From Romanomermis culicivorax (lineage: Eukaryota; Nematoda; Enoplea; Mermithida; Mermithidae): 64,000 nt of DNA. Position 1 is the stretch's first letter; each line of letters opens with the position of its first letter. The notes below the pieces were generated by a model, which was not told the DNA's origin, ran no database searches, and saw only the letters and a list, made by a program, of their open reading frames with translations. The DNA is taken from positions 124,001 to 188,000 of the forward strand of contig CAWUHX010000388.1 in the NCBI GenBank assembly GCA_963922205.1. The letters are read 5' to 3'. The position numbers and the translations under genes were made by a program. Below are positions 55,110-64,000 of the stretch, piece after piece.

Positions 55110-56838
55110 AACAATCTAGAAAATACAAGGCATATTGTAAAAGATGCCCGTTTCCACTACCTTCTGCTACTCGTACCATTCTTTCCTTCAAATCGTCGCA
55201 AAGGAAATATTCTTTTGATGAAGTCCCTGGTCGAAGGAGGATGCATGCGAAGTGGTTGGAGATATAACGATAACCGACAACAGATGATATCTGAAAAATG
55301 TAGAGTTAAAAAAAACAAAACACAACACCAGTTTATTTTTACCATCGTCGATTAAACGTCAACTCCGTCGGCAATGCAAAAACGTCATCGAATGGTGCGT
55401 TGCACAAATAAATTGGGGGCAACATGAGTAGCTGTTGCATCGTAAAGGTAGGCACAAAAAAAGTTCGTATACCCGCACATTTTGTTGACCCGTTCTCATG
55501 TCTTTGTCCACAAATTTGCCTATTTTTGCGAAGATGTTTATTCACCAAATTCTCGATCGTTTTATCTTTTTTGATACTATAACACAAACGGTAAAGTCCT
55601 TTACTCAATAACGTGAGGGGAAAAACAATTTTAGGTGATCCGTATCGGCTCGCTACGGATCACCTAAATTTCAGACTCAAAAATGTCGAAAAAAGTTGGC
55701 CAACTTGTTCGACATACTCAACAGGGTCTGGGGAACACGTTAAAATCAAAATTTAAAAATTTTAAAATTTTTTTAAATTTTATAAAATTTTTAAAAATAT
55801 TTTAAATTTTTTTAATTTCGTCATAGAAATGTCTGGCGTACTCAGAAACGTAAGAAAACAAGTTTCCCGAACCCGGAACACAATTTTTCACTTCAAAAAT
55901 TGAGTGATCCGTGGCCGAGTGATCCGGGTTTTAGATGTGCACGTCTAAAACCCGGATCATATTCTCACGGATCACCTAAATTTCAGACTCAAAAATGTCG
56001 AAAAAAGTTTGCCAACTTGTTCAACATACTCAACAGGGTCTGGGGAACACGTTAAAATCGAAATTTACAAATTTTAAAATTTTTTTAAATTTTTTAAAAT
56101 TTTCAAAAAAATTTAAAAAATTTTTAAAATCGTCATAGAAATGTCCGGCGTACTCAGAAACGTAAGAAAACAAGTTTCCCGAACCCGGAACACAATTTTT
56201 CACTTCAAAAATTGAGTGATCTGTGGCCGAGTGATCCGGGTTTTAGACGTGCACATCTAAAACCCAGATCATATTCTCACGGATCACCTGAATTTCAGAC
56301 TCAAAAATGTCGAAAAAAGTTTGCCAACTTGTTCAACATACTCAACAGAGTCTGGGGAACACGTTAAAATCAAAATTTACAAATTTTAAAATTTTTTTAA
56401 ATTTTTTAAAATTTTAAAAAAATTTTAAATTTTCTTAATTTCGTCATAGAAATGTCCGCCGTACTCAGAAACGTAGGAAAACAATTTTTCCACTTCGAAT
56501 TGGGTCTGGGGAACACATTAAACTCAAAAACCTCAAGAGATTAATTAACAAAAAACTTACAGTGCATAGCCGGTTATTTCTTGGGTGTTAATCCGCATTG
56601 GGCATTTGGCTACGGAACACTCGCTGCGGCGTTGTAGAGTGTACATGGTGCTGATATGGCTCAAGAAGAACTCGTCGGCGGCACCGAATAAATCGATCTT
56701 TGTGCCCGTGCCATCTTTGGTTATATTTTTTTCTTCTACCGCCTTCTTCTGGAAGCGTATGTAATTCAGCCACTCCAATGCAGCTTCCCCGAATTGGTGT
56801 TTAAGTGCCAATGTCAATGATTTTTTCAACATTGACAA
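55110..56838 (-). pseudogene. C-terminal exons of the MULE gene: putative cysteine-hydrolase-like domain
   Basis: The exon 56838-56567 follows a TTACAG acceptor and contains DLFGAADEFFLSH and CSVAKCP. It ends at a GTAAGT donor. After an interval that contains the 312-bp repeat array, 55608-55340 encodes MLPPIYLCNAPFDDVFALP and ELTFNRR. A further block after a TTTTTCAG acceptor (55287 to about 55113) encodes YISNHFACILL and EYFLCDDLKE. The pattern of Cys pairs, a hydrophobic PP strand and a late His-containing strand resembles ubiquitin-hydrolase-like domains attached to some animal transposases. That is a guess from pattern. The exon phases do not join cleanly, so the end of the gene is probably decayed. 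Confidence 0.4.
55630..56530. repeat. 312-bp tandem repeat array with palindromes
   Basis: Units begin GGATCACCTAAATTTCAGAC at 55657, 55969 and 56281; the first two are 312 bp and the third is about 250 bp. Each full unit ends with a nearly perfect 38-bp palindrome (55921-55958) built from GATCCGGGTTTTAGA and its complement. A separate 15-bp-arm hairpin lies at 55630-55668. The array lies in an apparent intron of the MULE gene. Confidence 0.9.
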
Positions 56839-56895
56839 TTCGATGGGTAGCTGTAATGTATGAAATTAATTCATGAATGTTATGTAATACAGCAT

Positions 56896-57726
56896 TTAAA
56901 TTACCTGTCGCAAGAATTTTGGACAAAACTTTGCCTTAATATAGAAAGTTGTAAGGCCAGGATCGATTGTACAAGTATTCTGTAGTTGATATTTTTCCAC
57001 AGCCGGCGAATTTCGGAAGTATTGAAGAACAAAGCAGTGCGCACATTCCCAATAAAATTTGTTTTCGGGTTTTCTTCGATTGTTTTTAAGCGAAAAATAA
57101 ATATTGGAAATATTTTCGCAGTCTGGATGGTACCACATTCGGCAATTTTCGTCAACTTGTGCATCGCATTCAAGCATGCGATTAACAGTTTTATCGACTT
57201 GACATTCGCAGAATGTGGGCTTCGCATCTTTCGATTTTAATGATACATTCAATAAAGCATCGTCGTCGACATCGCTAAGGCGGGCGATTATTTCCTCATC
57301 CTCTTCGGGTTCTAAATTCGAGAGGTTGTTACTAATTAGCGTTGATAAGTCCATCTGAATGCAAAAATTAAATTAGTTCAACTAAAAAATAATTCAAAAA
57401 TAAATTAAATATTACTGCTTTTGGTCGCATTTCCGGTATTAAATCCATGTCTTCAATTTCATCGCAGGTTGGAATTTGCAAATCAATTATAATTGTAGTC
57501 TCTCTTAAATAGAAAATGTTAATGTGAATAAAATAGGTCGGAATATGTAAGTTTATTAAAAGATATAAGTGCAGATCGTACTTGTCAAATGTTTACCTTT
57601 TTGTATTTAGAGCTTCACTGGTTTGCGATTGTGATTCAACCAAAACTGTAGCCTGTGAGTTGAAATTGGGCGGAGACGCATTACCAATGTTATGGAATAA
57701 TGATTCGCATTCTTCTTCTATGCATC
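56896..57726 (-). pseudogene. PHD-finger exon and small upstream exons of the MULE gene
   Basis: The segment 57354-56896 encodes an acidic start (EPEEDEE) and a PHD-type zinc finger: CECQ, CDAQ, CRMWYHPDC, then YWECAHC. It ends at a GTAATT donor. Short candidate exons lie upstream at about 57726-57600 and 57510-57415 (Ser/Gln-rich and Ile/Pro-rich). PHD fingers read histone tails, which in a transposase could guide target choice (inference). Confidence 0.6.
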
Positions 57727-57788
57727 TGAATTGAATAATATGTACATTTGAATTTTAACCACAATGATAACAAATATATTTTAACCAC

Positions 57789-58410
57789 TTACTCAAGATG
57801 TTTTACATATAATCGACCGGCATCGTAGGCACAGTTAGTTGTTTCCTCTGAATGCCCGCGGCAATTTGTAAAATCGCTGTTATTTTTTTCAACGGCATCA
57901 CTTTGGGAATCGTAGTCACAAGTAGCTGTATCTACTTGAGTGTCTAAATCCAAATCTTTTGTCACAGGCTTCTGAATTTTGACGTCGTCAGCACAAGTAA
58001 CTGTTTCTACTTGTTTGTTTGCAGGCTTCCTGATTTCGACATCCTTATAACAAGTAGCTGTTTCTACTTGTGTGTTTGCGGGCTTCCTGATTTCGACGTC
58101 GTCATCACAAGTAGCTGTTTGTACTTGAGTTTCGGAATCCTCGTCGTCAAATTCAATATCGGTAATTTTCGGCTTTATGTTCGTAAAGTCGTCCTTGCGA
58201 GGACGTTTGCGTCCCAACTTTGATTGGCTTATTTTTTGTTTGTCTGCACATCGCAAAGTTGTGATGTTTCTGGTTGCCTTTACGGTAACTGGTAAATTGC
58301 AGGACAAACGAGCGGCAATCAAGTGGGCGCATGCCTTGTCACCGCAACCGCAGCTGGTAGGGTTGAATCGAACTAGATACACCTTGCCGTTTTCGGTTAC
58401 ATTGAAGCAC
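57789..58410 (-). pseudogene. SWIM zinc finger and peptide-repeat exon of the MULE gene
   Basis: A SWIM-type zinc finger is visible near 58360-58320 (CGCGDKACAHLIAARL), typical of MULE transposases. It is followed by a basic stretch (GRKRPRKDD) and four copies of a repeat of the form QVETATC-x2-DVEIRKPAN (about 58140-57900). The exon ends near 57789. The repeat has no assigned function. Confidence 0.75.
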
Positions 58411-58427
58411 TAAAAAAAATTTGCAAA

Positions 58428-60761
58428 TTAATTAAAAAAAATATAAACTACATTATGAATTATTACTCTTGATAGGGTGTCGTGGACCACCTTCCCATTT
58501 TCGACCAAAAATTGACCGATTCGGAAATTTGAATCGGCATCTCCGCGGTGATCTGATTTTGGCTCTTCCTTCTGCGGTTGTACGCATACTTGGCCAAATC
58601 GACTATATTGTAAAACCTTTCCCGGTTCGATTATATCTCTTTTCGGCATTTCGTTGGCAGGCCTCATTGGAATGTAGGCGTTGAGCTTGAAATCCCCAAC
58701 TCCATATTTGGTGCGGTCATAATCGAGGTTGTAGTAACGAAATAGGGTGTAGAAAGCGAGAACGGCCACGTCCATGGGCATTTCTCGCCAAGAAGTCCAG
58801 GTCATTAGGACTTTGTTGAAACTTTCGCTAGCGTTGGTCGTTACGCCTAAAATATGTATTTAAATTAATTAATTAAAACTATAAATTATTAAATAAAAAA
58901 TCTATATTTAAATTATTTAATTAAATTTATATATTATTAGCTTTAATAAATTAAAACTATAGGCTTTTGACGTATAAAAACATTACATTTGTTAATATTT
59001 GAAATAATATCAAAAAACATTGATACGTAGGTGTGTTAAAATTAACATACCTGAGAAGCTGGAGTACAATCCGATTGGTTCCAACACCCATTTTCCGCTT
59101 GTTCGAACAGCTGGCGCAATGGACAAAAAGTAATATTGTTTGAATTTTTCGGGCCATTTTTCACTTAGTTCTTCAGCTTTTAATGCTGCTAGATTCTCGG
59201 AGTCCGATTTTAGAATCGAATATAAATTGTTCACTATGGCAACACGCAAGTCGTTATTTTTGGGACACAATTCGGTAATTTTACGAGTAACGTTTTCGAC
59301 TAAATGTCGCCAGCAATAAACGTGAACCGTGTTTGGCGTCAAATTTCAGAAATCAAATTCGCGATGGGTAATTATAACGGTTTTGATGTTCCCATTCGTT
59401 ATATGAATGAGTAGCTGTCGAAAAATTCTTTGTATAAAGCCACAATGGTTTTCTTTGAATTTTTTCTCGTGTATAAGTACGCCGAGTGGGAAAACTGGTT
59501 GGCCGATAAGGCTTTTTTGGCGATAAATTGCTGCTGACGCATAAAAATTGCCCAATTCAAATGTCATGTCGTAAAGAACGACTAATGGCTGGTTTGGATA
59601 TTCCGTTATTAATTCGTTAATTATTTCGGGCGTGTCCGGCAACATACATGAAACCAAAAAGTCTTGAGCCGTTTGTTCTATGCTCATTATAAATTGGTGT
59701 TCATTCTCGCGAATGAACGTGTTTAAATTGTATATGGCATCCTTTGTTGGCCGAAATTTATTTTGAATGCCGTATTTGAAGTTGGACATCTAAAAGAGTA
59801 ATAATTTTAGTTTGTAGCATATTTATACTTTAAAAGTATGACTGTTATAAAAATTGTACTAGTTGAGATATCTATTTAATTATATTTACTTGTTTTCGAT
59901 CTCTGCCATGTACGACAGCTTCCAGGCCCGGTGGAGCAGGATTGTCTATTCTAATTTTTTCGTACAATTGAGAAGCGGTAAGGTTCGGATCTCGTTTAAG
60001 TTCCATTTCTACCAGTTTCTTGATTACTGGAGCATTTCGAATAAAGACTCTGTCACTGTTCGAATTATAATGCTTCTACTTGACGCCATATTTTTCATCG
60101 CCAAAGTAGTGGACTACTCCGACGTATAGATGTTTGTCCGCCGGTGGATTTATCTGCGGATATTCCATTCTTTTAAATTTCTTCTTTGATTCGGAATTTC
60201 GATCGCAGGTGACAGCGTAGTGAGTAGCTGAATACTTTGGATTAGACCTCGGAAGTTTTCGAACTCCATCGTTTATCCAATTATAACAATCGCAGAGAAA
60301 CGATTCTATGAGGAAGTACAAATATTATATAAGGTTAACATAAATAATGTGACCTGTATATTACTATCTTCTTTGCTGGAGTATGGAAACAAGTAAACGT
60401 CTCCTCCTTTTGGACATGGTGACGGTTTGTCGATGCGTTAGCTGAAGCTGAAATATTAGTTACAGTTGGAAAACATACAAACAACTGGTAATTAATTTTG
60501 GATGTAAGTTTCACAAAAATAAACAATTCGCTTACCGATTAACTTATCCAAGTCCTTATGTACTAATCTGCATTGTCTGTTGGTCATAACGGGAATGGAA
60601 CATCCTGAAGTAACTGGCGTATCTTCCGTTTCGGCAGATGTTGCATTTGCATTTGATTCGATCTTCGGCAGATCATCTTTAGGTTGATCAACTTGCGATG
60701 GTAGACCAGGAGTTTGCTTGAAGTCATTGTCGGAGTCGTATTGGTTCTCGTCCGAATACAT
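58428..60761 (-). pseudogene. MULE transposase (DNA-binding domain and DDE core)
   Basis: The first ATG is probably 60761. Exon 1 is acidic and ends at a GTAAGC donor (60536). A zinc/DNA-binding segment near 60310-60200 (CDCYNWINDGVRKLPRSNP) recalls WRKY-GCM1/FLYWCH-type domains. After a TAG near 60091, a conserved acidic segment leads to an intron near 59865-59790. The core 59789-59052 has LYDMTFELGNFY (first acidic site) and THREF, where an Asp is expected but His stands, then a TGA at about 59345 and YCWRHLVENV. After another intron (59051 to about 58849), NASESFN supplies the final Glu and is followed by AFYTLFRYYNL. Domain order identifies a Mutator-like transposase. Two stops and the lost Asp make it inactive. 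Confidence 0.8.
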
Positions 60762-60813
60762 TAGTTGAGTAGCTGTAAGCGAGTTTGTGAATCTCAATTA
60801 TTGCTGACTTTGT

Positions 60814-60965
60814 GAGTAGCTGACGGCCAATTTACTAAATATTCGAATCGAAATGCTACGTAGTGGTCTATATCGGCAGAGAATTATTTGGTGACGTGTG
60901 AGTAGCTGACGTAAAAGCGGTAAATCGTTGAATTTTTATTTTCTACCGTAGACGGTGAGTAGCTG
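60814..60965 (+). promoter_or_regulatory. Three GTGAGTAGCTG motifs in the divergent promoter region
   Basis: Identical GTGAGTAGCTG 11-mers lie at 60812, 60898 and 60955, just upstream of the MULE gene. The same 9-mer core occurs in eleven places between 55426 and 63849 and nowhere else that I noticed in the window. A binding site for the transposase or a transcription factor is plausible. Confidence 0.5.
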
Positions 60966-61658
60966 TGGATCCAATTACGTAATTGCGAAAAAATACAATT
61001 TCATTTGTTGTTTGCTAAAGCAAAAAATACGAACAATAAATAACAATCAATAAAACCATAAGCATTAACTAAAATTACTCAATACGTTAGGCTAACACAA
61101 AAAGTAATATTAGTTGTCAATCTTACTTTTAGGCGTCATTCGTTGTTTCTTCGAAACGCAAGACTCGGGCAAAAATATTTATCTGCGTTGCGTTGCGTGA
61201 TAAGGAAATGAGGCGCGAATAACAATGTTACAGTAAACAGCTACCTGCAATTTGAAATGTAATATGTGTACAAACATGAACACAATTGTATCTAACAGTC
61301 ACAATATTTATTTCACATTAACAATATAAGCACATTTTATCTTCTTTAGGTTTTCAGGCCCAGATTTTTCTACTGGTACAACACAAGCTTGCAAAACTGT
61401 TTTCCTATGTACAATTCTATACATAACCTATCAATCCAACCCAATATTCCTAACATTCCTCATTGCGCAACACATAATCAATTTTTGCTTCCTGTCCATT
61501 GTCCACATGGAATGAGTGACCAGTAAACATTACAGTAGGAAATGAATGTTTACCTTTATGCACAAACATGGACTTTGCCCCTAAGATGCACCTTAATAGA
61601 ATAGTGTATCATTCTTGCTTGAAAGAAGAATTACTCAACAAACATTTTTTCACTTGAA
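60966..61658. other. Spacer between two divergent genes
   Basis: About 690 bp, AT-rich, without an open frame. It separates the minus-strand MULE gene from the plus-strand small gene and probably contains both promoters. Short TATA-like sequences are too common here to assign. Confidence 0.4.
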
Positions 61659-62364
61659 ATGCCTCGCATTCATGTATCAATAAGCATTGGAAGATATCGA
61701 AGAAGGGTGGACAATGCCCGGCGTCATCCACGTCGTTTGCGTAGACGGGCCAGACAGCTACTCAACGGCAATGAAGATCATGTCGTTCATACGTATAATC
61801 CGATTCCGGAAATTAACCAACGCGAATATACACCCCCGCAAGAAGAACAGCTACTCAACGGCAATGAAGATTGTGTCGTTGATATGGCTAATCCAATTCC
61901 GGAAATTAACGATGATGATTTGCCATTGATTCAAATAAGAGCACCCCGAAGAGGTAAATAGATTCCACATTTTAATCATAATCATTTGAAAAATATTAAA
62001 AAGTAAGATAATTATGTAAACAGAAAGATAATTATGCTGTATAAAGCAGATACATTGAAAGTTAATGTATGTCTGCACTCTACATTAATTTTTTTCCAAT
62101 GAATGTGCAGCGCAACGAGGACAACAACGTCGGCGACGCAACAATAGACAAATTGGGGTTAGGCGTCGGAACATGAGACGTGGTGCAAATCCTCCCCGCC
62201 GCGAAGAAAATCCAGATAATCTACTGATCAATCATGTTAATATTGATCATTTGAACGATGTAATTATGAATGGAATCGGCCAAGGCTTTGCAGAAATAGA
62301 AGATCCACCACCTATATTCGAAAACATGGATGTTGATGCGGACATAAACATTGGCCATATTTGA
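61659..62364 (+). CDS. Two-exon gene for a small Arg-rich repeat protein
   Basis: Exon 1 is 61659-61953, then an intron with GTAAAT donor and TGTGCAG acceptor (61954-62110), then exon 2, 62111-62364, ending TGA. The phase is kept (phase 1), giving about 182 residues. The N-terminus is Arg-rich (GRYRRRVDNARRHPRRLRRR). Two 31-residue repeats follow, each with QLLNGNED and NPIPEIN. Exon 2 begins Arg-rich (RRRRNNRQ) and ends acidic (FENMDVDADINIG). I do not recognise the family. It may be an accessory gene of the MULE, comparable in position to second genes of other Mutator elements, or a host gene. Its frame is intact while the transposase is broken. Confidence 0.55.
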
Positions 62365-64000
62365 GGAGCACGCCGAGTTTGCTGGCGAATTAGGGTAAGT
62401 TTATATAACAGAGTACGTTGGTGGAATTCTAATGGTTGGGTTCCTTGCCCGCGTAGGTCCTCCTTCAATACTAATTTAAATTTTTAATTTTATTGAAGAG
62501 TAATGTTTGTTATTGTGTTCTAAGTACTGTGAGTTTTTCATTTTATTGTGATTGTGTGTGCATGTGTTCATTGTTTACTTCTAGTCACTATGTATTCTAT
62601 GTGGTTTTTCCCAAATGCTACTTAGGTTAGTATGCTCAAAAGTTTACTGCTGTTGTACAAATTTAACCCAAAACATAAGTGAATAATTTTATAATTTGAA
62701 ACGTAACATAGAAAATAGAATGTTTTAACAATTTAAATTTATCGATACATTTAAGATTAACACTTGTTTTGGAAGAAACCACACTTTGTATACATGTAAT
62801 GTTACAATGTTTTAATTGGTGCATGTTAATTTCAATTTTAAGTTTTGTTAACATTTATTTTATTTCTTTATGTTTATATTTTGTTTTATGTTTATATTTT
62901 GTTTTATGTTAATTTTTGTCAAATTAAGTTTTTTTTCCCAATTTGTTAATGTTTTGTTTATTGCTTTTTTTAATTTTGTTAGGATTATATTACGCACATT
63001 CATAAAAAAAAATCTAAAACCAAAAAAAATTAAAAAAAAAAAAAAAATTTAAAAAACCCAAAAACCAAAAAAAAATTTAAAATTAAAAAACCCCAAAAAA
63101 ATCTTTAATTTCCTAATTCTGTCTCTATCCATCTATGTTTTCTAGTCATGGTTGTGTACATTTTTCTTTATATATATGTTTGTTTCATGTTTTGCACGGT
63201 TTTTTTAAGTTCTTTAAGTTTTGCACATGGCCGTGCATAACCTCAGGGTCCACGTCCCCATGACTGGGCACTGTTGCACTGTTGCAATTAAATCTGCAAT
63301 AGTGGCAAATGGAGGAGTTGAGTAGCAAAATACTGCTCGGTTTTGAAATATTTTGCCGACATTCATTATAAGTGACTAAAACTTTTCATTGTTGGTTCAT
63401 GGTAACGCGAAAGTGCATAAAACTATGATATGCATTTTGTGTTATGACAAACAAGTTGTATCTGATTCCTGAAAATTGAAGAACAGGATGAATAGTTTAC
63501 TGTATATGGATTTACTCGCAAAAAGTTTTTTAAAGACACTCACGTCACGCCGCGCCGCCCGCACAGCCCATCATCAACGCTTCGATTGTGCAAAACGGAA
63601 AGCCGAGAGCTAGTGTCATAGCTTATCGCAACTGTCAGAACAATAGGTAATCATTAATTATGACGGGGGGCAGAGTTTGGGATTTACGTCACTTTTTTTA
63701 GACGGCGTTGTAAAACTACGTGTTGTTGTTGAACACAACACAGCTACTCACGTAGTCACGTTTACAACGATAACCTTTACGATTTATTTGTTTCGTTCAT
63801 TGTTGAAGAAGCGATTTACTGCTCTGTGCAACTTGTTGTACAGCTACTCACGTTTACAACAATAAACATGAGTCCTCATTTAATTTATTTATTGTTGAAC
63901 AAGCGTTGGTGTTTCCCGTTTCACGACAACTACTATGTCCTATTCGCACTCACATATTGACAAGCCTGCGCGGTTTGAAGTTAGTTGTCTTTCAATATCA
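62365..64000. other. AT-rich right flank with A-runs and CAGCTACTC repeats
   Basis: No gene is seen. The segment 63003-63115 is an A-rich low-complexity run. Near the end a diverged tandem repeat of about 100 bp (63741-63825 and 63841-63910) begins each time with CAGCTACTCACG and contains ATTTATTTGTTTCGTTCATTGTTGAA-like sequence with AAGCG. Because CAGCTACTC is the complement of the motif left of the transposase, this could be the right terminal region of the MULE. No matching left end was found. Confidence 0.4.

Noticed and set aside
57900-58140. CRISPR-like regular repeats.
   Set aside because: The repeats are coding units of a eukaryotic transposase exon, diverged and without constant-length spacers.

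Overview
This window looks like repeat-rich nuclear DNA from an invertebrate animal. Almost every recognisable coding stretch belongs to a transposable element: at least five Ty3/gypsy-type LTR retrotransposons, one Mutator-like (MULE) DNA transposon, one small hAT insertion, one tyrosine-recombinase fragment and several families of non-coding repeats. I found no convincing single-copy host gene, rRNA or tRNA. GT-AG introns, LTRs, target-site duplications and poly-A signals show that it is eukaryotic. I cannot name the species.

Layout. 1-4608: 3' part of LTR element 1 (plus strand), with an intact pol and one LTR. 5506-20141: LTR element 2 (plus), about 14.6 kb, two LTRs, many stop codons, gag-PR-RT-RH-IN followed by a very long third gene. 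A 622-bp hAT with a perfect 8-bp target duplication sits inside that third gene. 20142-26275: non-coding repeats, a 1.2-kb foldback element, a smaller inverted repeat, a tyrosine-recombinase relic and a roughly 490-bp duplication. 26276-33768: LTR element 3 (plus), young, with 626-bp LTRs and target duplication ATTTT. It has an open gag/integrase-like ORF without reverse transcriptase and an intact exonuclease gene. 33769-44104: LTR element 4 (minus), a relative of element 2, truncated upstream; element 3 appears to have inserted at its 3' side. 44105-51887: LTR element 5 (minus), in which an envelope-like glycoprotein gene lies between gag and protease and most of RT and RNase H is deleted. 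51888-56530: GATCC-rich palindromes and tandem repeats. 55110-60797: a MULE transposase gene on the minus strand, interleaved with those repeats, divergent from a small two-exon gene at 61659-62364. The rest is AT-rich.

The main biological theme is that elements 2, 3 and 4 each carry, downstream of integrase, an extra gene with a DEDDy-type 3'-5' exonuclease domain (motif I D-x-E, motif II D, motif III YxxxD). In element 3 it is intact (602 aa) while that element has lost RT. In elements 2 and 4 the gene is over 1,300 codons long and has a conserved phase-1 intron. From memory, DEDDy-type ORF3s have been reported in LTR retrotransposons of bdelloid rotifers, so the association is probably not wholly new. 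The intron, the long tail, the RT-less carrier and the antisense exon set in element 3 may be. A second theme is element 5, with its gag-NC-env-PR order and C-run frame changes. All alignments here were made by eye.
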